A stretch of DNA of 64,000 bases, taken from Choanephora cucurbitarum. Taxonomy: Eukaryota; Mucoromycota; Mucoromycetes; Mucorales; Choanephoraceae. The stretch spans positions 179,101-243,100 of the forward strand of contig JAIWNI010000042.1 in assembly GCA_025331435.1 (NCBI GenBank). Reading direction: 5' to 3'. The notes below the pieces were generated by a model that had not been told where the DNA came from, ran no database searches, and saw nothing but the letters and a program-made list of their open reading frames with translations. A program made the position numbers and the translations under genes. Positions 36,001 to 46,466 of this stretch are shown one piece after another (within the stretch, counting starts at the first letter, position 1; each line of letters begins with the position of its first letter).

Positions 36001-37390
36001 AGTTGACCTTCAATCACACGGAGTTGAGGCGATACCTCCTTAGTGCGTTCGGGAAAGCGATCGATGAGTCTCAACAAAATTCTACGTCGTACCTGAAGTG
36101 TTTGTTCAGCTTTCTTGAGCGAAAACGACTTCTGACGGGAGTAAAACTGAGCCACTGATCGTGCGGTATTCTTGATAGATTCCCATTGCAAAGTGGAGTA
36201 ATACCACTCAGGAAAAGAAGAGACTGTCTGCGAGAGAGCTGCAGCTAACCGTGTGCAAAAAGCCGGATCCTTAGCTAGGCTTGGATGGGCTCGCCAGATA
36301 CCCTTACCGGTCTGCTTCAGGGAGTCAGAGACAGATGATGGTAACAACTGCAAATGAACTTTAACCAAGAAATGGTCCGTCCAAGCGGGGTTCATGAAGG
36401 AGACAGATCCATAGGTGCGAGAAGGGAGAAGGTCATTTGAAACATATATGTAGTCAATATATGATTGTGACGATCCCCTACAAAAGGTTGCCTGAGGCGG
36501 GTGCTTACGCGGAGTGATGGCGTCGGCATAGTACTGATCGATATGATGCAGCCAAGGAGTAGGGGCTTTGCTTCGTCGAGTTCTAGCATTAGTGCCTGAG
36601 GCGACAGAATAGTTGAAGTCACCAAGCAGAATATGCCGTAAAGGTCGAGAAGGTAAGATACGAGAGGAAGAGAGCGAGTGATCCGCTGGAGCATACGGGA
36701 CACTGATAGCTACAGGATCAAACAGATTCGAAACATAAGATACAGTTGCGGTAATGAGATGGCCACAAGGGCTCTCAACGATCTCAGAAAAGGAGATACT
36801 TGAAGAGAAAGAGACAATACCACAGTGTGGAGTCCAAATGCTATCCACAGCTTGAAACTGGGTATGAAATCGAGCTTCCAGTTCAGTGGAAATAACATGT
36901 GTCTCTTGAAGAGTAATAATGTCTAAGGAGAGAGTACGAAGATAACGAATGAACTGAGAGCTAGTGGTAGGGTTAGCGGATTTGCGCAAACCAGGGCAGT
37001 TCAGGATCGCAATTTTAAGAGGAAAAGGTTTAAAAGAGGAGTCCGGGGAGTTAAATTGGGTATCCGAGGATACACCATCATGTAAGAATAAATTGGCCAT
37101 ATCGTTGTCTAAATTCATGATCATCGTGTTTAGAGTAATTGTTAGTGACAAACGTCACTATCACCTGTAATGTGATGATCAGAGGAAGAGCTGTGAAAAT
37201 CAAGCTCCATGCCAGACGTCTGAGACACATCTATAGAGAGGGAGGAGTTCTCAGACAATGCAGCATTGACAGTCCTAGGGTTCAGGGGACAGCTATTGTG
37301 GTTGCGACGTTTATGGCCTACACTACGGCGCATATTCGAACCCAGCTGATATTCTTTGTGAATCTACTTATTTCATGCCGCCGGAAATTC
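33030..37390 (-). mobile_element. LINE copy 1, 5'-truncated but with intact ORF2
   Basis: The element lies antisense. Its 3' side abuts the 3' end of the family A nuclease gene. Upstream of ORF2, the frame 37333-37142 looks like the end of ORF1: GHKRRNHNSCPLN resembles the H and C half of a CCHC knuckle, followed by an acidic Ser-rich tail. The rest of ORF1 is absent, so the copy is 5'-truncated near 37390. The exact 3' boundary is not clear. A-rich sequence on the minus strand occurs around 33150-33110. Confidence 0.7.
33171..37124 (-). CDS. LINE ORF2: endonuclease and reverse transcriptase, uninterrupted
   Basis: The ORF2 polyprotein of a non-LTR retrotransposon nicks target DNA and copies its RNA at the nick. 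The frame is open for about 1318 residues from ATG 37124 (an earlier non-ATG extension reaches 37151). The EEP-type endonuclease comes first: IAILNCPGLRKS, LQETHV, LLGDFNYS, YIDYIYVSNDL and WTDHFLVKVHL. The reverse transcriptase follows: LLPKKGSLADLRNWRPISL, TGFVRGRFIADNG, LFLDQEKAYDRVHPDYL, LRQGDPISPVLFNLAFEPL and the catalytic LLAYADDIVCF. A C-terminal zinc-binding region reads CLLCGTDDDTLYHFLWLC. All key residues seen are intact. Only the 3' tail of an ORF1 lies upstream. Confidence 0.9.
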   Translation of the reverse strand: MIMNLDNDMANLFLHDGVSSDTQFNSPDSSFKPFPLKIAILNCPGLRKSANPTTSSQFIRYLRTLSLDIITLQETHVISTELEARFHTQFQAVDSIWTPHCGIVSFSSSISFSEIVESPCGHLITATVSYVSNLFDPVAISVPYAPADHSLSSSRILPSRPLRHILLGDFNYSVASGTNARTRRSKAPTPWLHHIDQYYADAITPRKHPPQATFCRGSSQSYIDYIYVSNDLLPSRTYGSVSFMNPAWTDHFLVKVHLQLLPSSVSDSLKQTGKGIWRAHPSLAKDPAFCTRLAAALSQTVSSFPEWYYSTLQWESIKNTARSVAQFYSRQKSFSLKKAEQTLQVRRRILLRLIDRFPERTKEVSPQLRVIEGQLQQLQQYHTETLALRAGIRWRELGETSAGYLKRTVQQRASRSLIPPLLHPETGVLSTCREDMLDAAACFYRHLYTPDDIDQSSVDELLSHIPDSVKLSAEDQEDLMTPLTIDDLLEGVSRSPKKSSPGTDGLPYEILKLIFLHPDCQPIALRVFNDALVYGFFPSSWLDTSVSLLPKKGSLADLRNWRPISLINTDAKVFTRLVNSRMIECATSLITPYQTGFVRGRFIADNGLLMKLAMDYARQTQSPAIGLFLDQEKAYDRVHPDYLRQVLLRFGFPQSLVASLTTLFFDTQLRLNVNGFLSSPVPQLRDLRQGDPISPVLFNLAFEPLLRSVLNDSGFTGLPLPRLRPSSSGAPLKLLAYADDIVCFLNNPVDLTILQRLLHNYSKASNAVVNFHKTQAFPLSGRPLSSPTSIWKEPLTSHRILQWHDCLSAQPLVYLGYPLTTSVQQRDAFCADLLSKIQTACSLHSHRSLSFRGRALIANSLILSRLWHILRVISLPAAFFTKVQSLISQFMNRQVFPKLSFAGMCRPRRQGGLGLLDPRVQQHTLQLRWLKPLLLPSLSWDDSILLPRLVDWLIHCTSSSSPVTTDHWSHLDCRLAFVFPSLRYPSLTGFHSVFSLLFKALDALPRSFESIVVSPATCLCLPLSAVIIPPQDLAISPTLLRLLCSILYFFDSATQRLQPKSSSQLVTHPTLCKRFLNQVRSNLIKLQSFFCEGMYSTGPFVPLPTPLLVAADPFVKALGFIQVGDDLPMSPKDYQSLLGVPPNVSHLSSRVWRSFWKLPLSHSGRNIWYRLLLGKIPCRAVLHKLVPSLFDSSLCLLCGTDDDTLYHFLWLCPIKLTVWSTLWPLFFKDSFSIDALSQTFTSCTFPATLAISPIADSSSVFGSILVCIWRAHWAFVFSNIPFVSSSVVADVSRQVSVSQQEHLIKSGSSHAPLFPLE

Positions 37391-37464
37391 AAAATTTGAG
37401 AATTTGTAGCGTTGTTGTACGAGAGAAGGGGTTTTAAAAGGAATAAATATAGTTTTCTTTAGAG

Positions 37465-37945
37465 AATATATGAATATGTTAATCTTAACGACTTGGTTAT
37501 TCAGATATAAGTAATAACTATGATAGTCTTTAGTAGTAGACTTGTTTAGTTTTATGAGGAAAAGTAAGAGAAAGGTAAAAAGAACAGTTCAATCCTATTG
37601 GACTTGGTTATTCAGGAACTATGGTAGTCTTAGAAGCAGACTTGTTTAGTTGTAGAAGTATGAAAAATAAAAAGAATAGTTCAATCCTAATGGACTTGGT
37701 AATTCAATAACTATGATAGTCTTATATGGCAGACTTGTTTAGTTGTTAGTAATATAAAAGGTGAAGAGAACTGATTAATCCTAATGGACTTGGTAGTTCA
37801 ATAAACTATGGTAGTCTTATATGGCAGACTTGTTTAGTTTGGGTAAAGAAAAGTGAAATCGAATATGTTAATCAGGTAGACTTGTTTATTCGAAGGTTAA
37901 CTATGGTAGTCTTATATGGCAGACTTGTTTAGTTTAACGTGTAGT
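37465..37945. repeat. Tandem array of about five 92-bp units
   Basis: Each unit carries TGGACTTGGTTATTCA (or a close variant), then CTATGGTAGTCTTATATGG, then CAGACTTGTTTAGTT. Units start roughly at 37480, 37600, 37692, 37784 and 37868, with spacers of A-rich sequence. GACTTG appears twice per unit, suggesting an older half-unit duplication. The array lies between LINE copy 1 and the DIRS-like gag remnant, followed by an A/G-rich tract (37945-38110). Confidence 0.75.
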
Positions 37946-38209
37946 AATTGAAGAAAATACAAAGAAAAGAAAAATACAAAGAAAATATAAAGAAAGAAAA
38001 GTATAAAGAAAAATAAAGTCTCGAAGGACAAAAAGATCCGTATAGGATAAGTTAGGTAGAAATAGAATAGATGAGAACAAAGCTGATTTTTATTGAGAGA
38101 GAAAAAAAAGAGATATTTATAAAAAAGAAAAAATAGCCAGTCACCCAGAGAAGGTGTTACAAATTATCCTCGGTGGCTTATATTTTTTAACTTGTAAATT
38201 TTATTTTTG

Positions 38210-39710
38210 TACCTGAAGAAATGGCCAAGTTGGCGAAACGAAGACAGAGTATGTGGTGGGTGCCCGTCCTTGTACAATGCCGTGGCATTGGCTCTCCCGC
38301 CCTAAAAAGGATTGAAAAATTGATTGACTTAGCTTAGAAAGATATAAAGAAACAGAATATAGCATAGTTTTTCTTTTTATTTATTATCTAAGAATAAAAG
38401 CACGGCTAGAGAGCCTATAACCACATCCTCTGTCTTCGTTTCGCCAACTTGGCCATTTCAAGAACTGACTCACTGCTGTGTCCACCGCTGATTGATCTGT
38501 CTCGTTCAATTTCATTGGTTTTACTTTCCATGGTACCGGCTGATGTTGGAATTGGATCTGGTAACCCTTTTCTATAACGGACAAGGGCCATTGATGATGT
38601 ATCTTGTTTTTCCAATTGTGAAGGAATCGTTGTAAGCGACCTCCTGGTGGAATCCCATCCTGAGGTATCGTGTAGTGTTGAGTGTCCTTTGTTTTTGTTA
38701 ATTGTGAATTTTCTATTGTTTTTGTTAGTTTTGAGTTTTCTATTGTTTTTAATGATGATTTTATTGATATTTCTTGTCTTGGGTTTGTGGTTGCAATTAG
38801 TTGCTGCTGCTGGTGTTGTTGTTGCTGGTGCTGCTTGTTTCTGTGGGGCGATGTGTCTGCTGGTATGGACCTCCTCGGCCTTTCGATTTTCCAAAAAAAC
38901 TGTTGTATCCATGGTACTTTCCTCGTCCATTTCCTCGACCTCGTCCAAATCCTCCAAATTGCTTTGTTGTTGATTTACGGATGACTGATTCTTCAAATCG
39001 AGTCTTTTGGATCTTTTCCATTTCTGCGGGACTGAAAAGTAGTCTTTTCCTTCCTCGTCATCTTCTTCTTCCATGTATCTAAGGCTGGCTGGAAGTTTGA
39101 TTGCTTTGGCTGATACTTCTTTTGCATCGTTGTCCATCTCTTTGCCGGTTGCAAGGCAGTAAACTGCAAGGCGCCTAACCTTTTCCAAGGTTTCTCGAAG
39201 TGCTTCTTCATCTCCTCCTTCTTCGAAAATGTATTTGAGTTCGCTAAAGATCTCGGTAGCGCCTCTGCCTGCTGTTCGTAGTCTGTCAGCACCTTTTCCG
39301 ATGGCTGACACCATTTGCGACGCATCGCATTGATAGCGTTTGAGTTCTGGGAGATATGACTTGTTGATCGTCCCACTCTGGGTTCATTTTCCACCTTCGT
39401 ACTTGATTGTATCTCAATGGTATTGTTTAAGTTTCTTTTTGAGGTTAACCTCCGAAGTTTCTTCCAATTCGAGGTAAACTTCTTCTGGAAGCTCTCGTTG
39501 TTCTTCTTCTCGAAGCTCTTGGGCTTGGAGTCTTTGTTTGAGTGCTCTGAATTCTCTAATTTCTTCAGGAGTAAGTTGGTCATACTGTTCTGACATTTCC
39601 ACGTTGCGCGGCTTAGAAAGGTATGAAGAAATAGAATATAGCATAAATTTTCTTTTTATTTATTATCTGAGAATAAAAGCGCGGCTAGAGAGCCTATAAC
39701 CACATCCGAG
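38210..39710 (-). mobile_element. DIRS-like gag remnant flanked by inverted and direct repeats
   Basis: Minus-strand frames together cover a gag-like protein with shifts: 39644-39414 (SEQYDQLTPEEIREFRALKQ), 39314-38415 (MVSAIGKGADRLRTAGRGAT, ATEIFSELKYIFEEG) and 39021-38797 (a glycine-arginine-rich stretch with GGFGRGRGNGRGKYHGYNSF). This layout resembles ORF1 of DIRS-type elements of Mucoromycota. The C-terminal coding end (MAKLAKRRQ region) is present twice in opposite orientation, at 38218-38258 and 38420-38459. A roughly 95-bp segment (CTTTTTATTTATTATCT and AGAGAGCCTATAACCACATC) occurs at 38336-38430 and again in direct orientation at 39613-39708. No reverse transcriptase or tyrosine recombinase lies between. 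Confidence 0.5.
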
Positions 39711-40065
39711 GTCGGAGTGAGCCATACGGCAATTGTGGTAGGCACGACCCACAATTGTAAGACAGGTTGATGATGCTGGAAAGTGGAAAAGTCTTTAGGC
39801 ACTTGAATAAGTATGAAGCTGAACTAAACTCAACAATTTTTGTGGTACAAAGTGAAAAAGTAGCTACAAAAGGGAACTGTCTTTCATTTCGCAACCAAAA
39901 AAGAAAATGATGTGTAACTACAGACACGGACAGAAGATTTTGAGATGTGTCTTTCCATATTAGGGTTATGGAATGGAATTTTGACCTCTTTGTCCCTATT
40001 TTTACGTTCTGACACAGAAATTAGACACTTAACTCATGAATCCGTGTCCAAATTTTAATCGGTGA

Positions 40066-43000
40066 ATGGCTGCCAGTTGCTCTAAGAATGTTCCTCAGAA
40101 GAAGCCAAAAGTTCAGAAACCTGAGTCTCCAGCGTTTACATTTGATTTTTCTAGAAAAACCCCTCTGCCCGGAAGTAAGCGTCGTAGGGCGGGTAGCCCC
40201 CCCCCCTCAGCAGGAAGTGACGCCTGCAATGGATTGGGAGTGTTTGAATTCTTTGCCTTCCTCTAAGTCAGACAAAACTGCTGCACCCGTTTCGCCTTCT
40301 AACTCGAATTCTCCTGCCGTCGCGGGTTCTTCATACTCCTCCTCCTTACTCACCTTCATCCCGTTGTCGACGCAGGATTTGTTATTCTCGGCCAGACAGG
40401 ATGTAACCATTAACGAGTCCAGTACCACCGAGAGTGATGGTGATAATGATATGGATTTAGATAGTAGTCTGCTACCTGACCAGGATTTTGAGTCGACTCA
40501 GATTCCCTCTCTGCCTCTGCCTAACACCCAGAGTGGGGAGCCCTACCCGCCTTCCGATAGTCAATAATGAGTGATAAATCATCTCTTTCACTCAACCTCG
40601 CCTCGCTGAATTGCAACAGCTTGCTGAAGGTTCAACAATCTCAAAAGCAATCCCATTACATTCGTTTTCTCCGCTCTCTGAAGTTTGACCCCATGGGATT
40701 TCAAGAAACCCATGTGTCTTCTTCTAATCAAAATCTCATCAAGACTCAATTTCAAGCTAATCAAGCTCTTTGGGCTCCCCACTGTGGACTAGTATCTCTT
40801 ACTCCTCTAATCCATTTGTCTGAAGACTTGCTCCCTAACATAGATCGGGTGATCCTTTCTAAGATTTCGTCCCCACATCATCTATTTCTGCCTTTTTATG
40901 TTTTAGTCATTTATGCACCTGCTACTTCAGGAATAGATCGCCGCTCCTTTTTCTCCACATTGCCCACCACGCTTCAATCCTCCGACCTCGACTTGGATTT
41001 TGATCGCCTGTTGGTCATGGGAGACTTTAATTATTCCTATCATCGACCAAATATTGGTACTGCTACTCTGCTAGATTAAGTATCATTTGTGGATCTACAT
41101 TGCTTTAATGCTCTGCAGGCCTATGATCTCCACAATCTTCCTACTTTTCGCAGAAACGATACCATCACGTCCACGATAGATCACATCTTTGCTAGCCATT
41201 CCTTTCGGAATGCGTTGGTACATGCCGATCTGCAGCTGATTAACCCTAGCTGGTCAAACCATGCTCTCTTGTCGGTTGAGGTAGCCTTGGCCACGGCGCC
41301 TTCGGGGCCTGGACTATGGCGTGCCAATCCGAGATTTCTAAAGCTTCTAGAGTATCATCTTTGTCTTATTGATATTATCCCTTCTGTATTGGAGGAGGCT
41401 ATACTTAAATGTGCCACTCCTCAGGATCAATGGGACTATCTCAAGCGTGTAACTAAATGCTTTGGCGTTAACCGGGCGAAGGGCACCAAGACTCAACTGC
41501 ATGAACTGCAATCCAGGCGTAATCGCTTTCTCCGGTCCCAACCCTCGGTAGAGGATCTAATTCAGTTTCTGCGACCCTTGGAACAGGAGATCTCCCAACT
41601 TCAACTAGAGGTGACCGAGAGGTTAGCTCTTTAAGCAGGACAGCGCTGGAAGGAAAACGGGGTGACTTCTGTCAGGTTTTTAAAGAACATGGTAAACCAT
41701 AGACAGAATACCGAGAGAATAGCAGCTTTTCGCGATAGTACGACAGAAGAGCCGTGCGCTGACAAAGATTCGATGCTACAGTCTGCTCATCATTTCTACC
41801 AGCTATTGTACACGACTGACCCTGTTGACGCCACACAGCTTGATACCTATCTCGACGATATTGTCTCCCTACCTCGTGTTTCTGCGGAGGATCATGCATC
41901 GTTGCTGGCTCCAATTACGATAGACGACATCCTTGCTGTTATTAAGAAAGTTGTTTCTAAACAAAGCAGTCCTGGATCTGATGACTTTGATTATGCTCTC
42001 CTCTTCCATCTGTATCGCTTCCCACCTCTTCAGCGCCTGGTCGTTCTAGTCTATAACGATGCTTTATTGTATAGTATATTTCCAACCTCTTGGAGGGATA
42101 TTCGGGTCCGCCTTTTGCCTAAGAAAGGAGATCTGACTTTACTTCAGAATTGGCGACCCATCTCCCTTATCAACTGTGTAGAAAGATCTTCACTCGTATT
42201 CTGAATACTCGCATGAAAGAAGTGGCTACATCTGTTATCACTCCCTTTCAGACCGGTTTTATACCAGGCAGGTTTATTGCAACCAATGGTATTTTAGTTA
42301 CATGGTCATGGAACATGCTCGTCGTACTCAACGTGATGATATCGCTCTATTGCTAGACTAAGAGAAGGCGTACGATCGTGTACATCCTTTGTATCTTCGT
42401 AGTACCCTTCTTCGTCTGAACTTTCCTGTTCCGTTGGTCGACTGCCTGATGCACCTTTTCTTTGGTAACCGGGTGCGTGTGAATGTCAACGACCTTCGTC
42501 AAGGGGAACCTTTGTCACCTCTCCTGTTCAATTTTGCTCTTGTGCCTTTCCTTCGCCACATACTCCAAGATCCAGCCTTTCAAGGCTTCGCTTTTGAGCA
42601 AGATAAACAGCCCATCTCAGTGCCTACTTCAAAGCCTCTGAAAGTCTTGGCATACGCTGATGATGTGTGCGTTTTCCTGTCCAATGCTAATGATTTTGGC
42701 CTACTTCAACAACACCTCGTTAGGTACGTTCAGGTGTCCAATGCAAAAATTATTATGCATAAAACTGAAGCGTTGTCTCTTTGTGGTCAGCCATCGTTCT
42801 CTTGGCAGTCCCTGCTCCGGTTATTTGAGATATACAGTTGGCATGACAGGACCTCACCAAAAGCTCTAAGATACCTAGGCTTTCCTCTCATTAGCTCGTT
42901 GTCGCAGCGAAAGCTGGTGAAACTTCGTCTTTTGGATTCTCTCCAAGCTATGTGTTACCGTTACAAAGGTAGGAATCTGTCCCTGCGTGGGCGAGCCACG

Positions 43001-44336
43001 ATAACCAATACAGTTTTCCTGGCTTCCGTATGGCATATCCTTCGAGTAACTGCCTTCCCTTTGTCCTTCTTCAAGAAGATTCGCAGCATCACCGGTCGTT
43101 TTGTCAACTACGGTATCAAGCCCATCTTCCGTTACGATCTCCTTTGTCAGGGAATCGATGACGGAGGTGTGGGTCTGTTGGATCCCTTGGTTCAACAGGG
43201 AGGGCTTTATGTTCGCTGGATCAGAGCACTTCTTCGGCCGTCTCCAAGCTCTGTCATCCATCGCTATCTTATGGATCATGTCCGGCGTTTCTTCGTACAC
43301 ACGTCTTTTCCTGTTCTGTTCTTTTACTTTCCTCGATTGAGGAAATCATGCTGCCTGGATTATGGGCATTTTGTTCACGCCTTGTTTTTCTTCCTTGATA
43401 AATACTTGGCAAAAACTGCTTCTCAAATTCCCGATACTTGTACGCTGTCTACCTTGATGGAGCTTCCTCTGGCTGATGTCTTCTTCCATCTTCCCGAGGG
43501 TCATTGGATCGTCTCTTCTAGACCTGCTCCTTTGCTTGTGTCACACTTCTTTACAATTGACGAATCGCGCAACTGCTTTCGACCACTGCATCCACCAGAC
43601 CATCCACAATTTCCTAGACTTTGTTCTAAACTCAGACAGGAGTTTCTTTCTCCTGGCGTATCCCTCCACCCCCGTCTACTTGCTGCCTTTTTGGAGACTC
43701 CAGCGACTGCTACTCCTGAAGCCATCCAACCGTTTGCTGCATTATGGACCAAATCTGTGTTTTGAGAGGATTTCTCCAATCGTTCATTTCGTTCCTCTTT
43801 GGGAGATGCTCTGCTTCAATCGGTAGTCTCCCCTCTCATCTCTCGCAACTGGCACCTTTTCTGGTCCTTGTCTTTGTCGCCTGAGTGCCGCTCTATGTGG
43901 TATCGCAATATCTATGACAAGTTCCATTGTCATGCGTCTATCGCCCAATTTCTAGTTGACGTTTCCCCCTCTTGCTCGTTCTGCAGTGCTTCTATCGAGA
44001 ATCGATACCATCTCTTGGTTGACTGTCTTGTCAAATAGAACTTCTGGTCTCTGATAATTCGGGCGAGATTTCCATATATGGACTTCCAGCCTTCACACGT
44101 TATCTCTGCCCTCCTGCCCTCTAGTCTATGACTACCCCACAGTTTGTTCCTGCTAATCAATTTCTCCGCTTGTGTGCTGCTACCGCTCGTGCTATTTGGT
44201 GCCTTTGTTCGCCAAAGCACCCCTTTCACTGAAGCCCTGGTTATCGCAAAGATACATAAACTTAGTTAATTTCCTCCTTCTTCTTTCTCGAAGCACGCCT
44301 CTCTTAATGACGTGTGACTTTTATCTCAATTATTAA
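40066..44336 (+). mobile_element. LINE copy 2, decayed (end of ORF1, broken ORF2)
   Basis: The tail of ORF1 (40088-40567, Ser/Pro-rich then acidic) is followed by ORF2 from ATG 40567. ORF2 coding sense runs on through in-frame stops at 41077 and 41632, frame shifts near 42180 and 42300, a stop at 42359 and a shift near 43765-43800, ending near 44250. Domains seen are endonuclease (LNCNSLLK, QETHVSS, LLVMGDFNYSY, SNHALLSVEV) and RT (LLPKKGDLTLLQNWRPISL, TGFIPGRFIATNG, EKAYDRVHP, LRQGEPLSPLLFNFAL, LAYADDVCVFL). A zinc-binding end reads CSFCSASIENRYHLLVDCL. The 3' untranslated end CGCCTCTCTTAATGACGTGT is shared with a small fragment at 55944-56018. Confidence 0.85.
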
Positions 44337-44870
44337 GAGCATCTCCAATGGACTTTCTAAATCAGACTTTCTATAATTTACGAAAAAGGAAACGACTAAA
44401 TATAGCACTCCTCATTTTTCTTCACTCCAATGGACTTTCCAAATCTGACTGACTAAATTTGAATAATCAGTTTCGGACTTATACAGTATTTTCTCTTCCA
44501 TCAGTACATAAAATGTATTCGAACCTTTTAAATGGGTAACCAACACTTGAGAACACTGAAGAACTATGTGGCTCTTTGGTCTGCATCAGTGATACCATTG
44601 AGGTAGAAAAACACTAAAAGATATAAAGACAGTGATATACTATTATGCGTGATACTTTCTGACCGACGTGACTTGCATACTTCTTAAAATTTAGAGCTAT
44701 TTTTTCATTTGGAAAGTCATTTGGAATATTTCAAAAATCCTCAAATTTGAGGATTTTTTCATATTTTTTAAATTAGTGGAGTCGATTTTTTCCCATTGGA
44801 GTTGCAATATTCTATTTGACTTTCTATATTTAGGGAATTTTGAAAAATAGAAAGTCCATTGGAGATGCTC
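44337..44870. mobile_element. Harbinger/PIF-type MITE
   Basis: The perfect 23-bp terminal inverted repeats start GAGCATCTCCAATGGACTTT. The element is flanked by TAA on both sides (44334-44336 and 44871-44873), matching the 3-bp TWA duplication of PIF/Harbinger elements. It is 534 bp with no coding capacity. A second, inner pair of CTCCAATGGACTTTC / CCATTGGAG motifs lies inside the ends. Confidence 0.8.
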
Positions 44871-46407
44871 TAACATGATCTAATTGCTTTCCTGTATTCA
44901 ATCTTCTTGACATCGATACTTGTAGAGTCAACTTTATTCTTTCTTGCTTGGCTGCGGTCTTGTAATTTTAACGCCATCTTGTGGACAAAAAGTATCAAAT
45001 GTAACAACTTACCCATTTTGGATTATCAAAGTTGATAATTTTTTTCTTTGATTGGTATACTTTTTACCTTTCCTAGGGATTGCCCGAACAAGATAGTAAT
45101 GACTACATCATCTATTGTTTATAGACTGTATACAACATACTACAGAAAAAAAAATTAGATGCATTAGTTGTGACACCTCTTTACTCAGAAAACAAACAAT
45201 GAACCAAGAAAAAAAACTTGCTTTCTGAATTAGTAAATTTGACAGCTCTTTCACGGGTGCACTTCCAAAAAAGGAAAAGGAAGTATACCTTTGTAATCGT
45301 AGGCTATTGCATGTCTAACTGAAGTGTGATTATATACCATAAAACGCTTTTGGTAGAAAGTGTATTTACAAGGCTATATACATTAGTTGCACTTAAAGAG
45401 AAAAACAGAGGGATATCAGACGACTTGTCTACAGGATACTACTCAAAAAGGAAATCCAACTAATCAGACAGTCAAAAACAAACAAAGTTTCACTATCCTC
45501 TTAATGAATAGACATCTATTGGTTAAGAGCATACTAGATAAACAGTATTTGTTTGAATTGTGCTATTAGCATAGGGTGACAAAACGCAAGTCTGAAAAAA
45601 ACGCGGTTTTTGCATGATAAGACGACAAGTAAAAATAAAAGTAAAGTTTAGTGTACTTTCACATGATTATTCTGCACATCTTGTTTTGTATTGTTCTTTC
45701 TTCTTGCTTTTTTTTTTAATCTGGCGTCTCTCTTTTCGCTTGTAGTACAAATGAAAAGAAAAATACTCTATCAGCACTGCATTTTTGTATTCTGTCCTTG
45801 TCTATACTTCTCAGTAAGCGCGTTATTTCCCTTTTTTATTTTTAAGGAGAACTGAAACCAAATCATGATGAAAAGTGTACTATTGAGGTGTCACAGAATT
45901 ACACAATCATGTCTGCATGAAGGTCGACCCAACAATCTAAAAAAAATAAGAAAGAAAAGGAAATTATGACAAAGGCCTGGACTCTTGATAACTCAAGTGT
46001 AACAGGAATATGAAACGTTTGAGAGATAGACTGAGAAGTCCAACCATGGCTGATTGTGTCAACAAGAAAAACAACGTCATCTTATCCTATGATGATTTTT
46101 CATACTTTATGATATTACTATAAGTTATTCATTCTCACTTCTCTGCTATATCTGGAGATGTATCTGTACGTAATGCTAGCATTTTTTTGTATGGTATCTT
46201 ATATGATTACTATACGATGCAACTATCTAATTCCTCAACAAAACTTGGTATAATTTCTCAATAGCATCTTATAAGCATTATACTAACAACTTTTTAATTT
46301 GAGGACTAGGAAAACATAGTTATTCTCTCAAATCCTGATTTTTGTTCATTTTTGCTCGTCGGGACCGAATACAAACCAATAGAAATGCTTACATTTATTC
46401 ACCGCCG

Positions 46408-46466
46408 TAAGGGCAAACCTATTTCGGTGGACCTTGCCAGGGTCCACTGAATAAGGTTTGCCCTTA
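46408..46466. repeat. 59-bp near-perfect palindrome
   Basis: The left arm TAAGGGCAAACCTATTTCGG plus TGGACC pairs with a right arm ending in GGTTTGCCCTTA, with three mismatches over 26 bp and a short loop (about TTGCCAG). It could be a cruciform or a very small MITE. No target duplication is visible. Confidence 0.6.

Noticed and set aside
37465..37945. CRISPR-like interpretation of the repeated units
   Set aside because: Repeats are long and diverged, spacers are also related, and the host is a eukaryote.
38647..39082. Plus-strand Leu/Val/Cys-rich frames of about 100 codons
   Set aside because: They are antisense to the Asn/Lys- and Gly/Arg-rich end of the DIRS-like gag.
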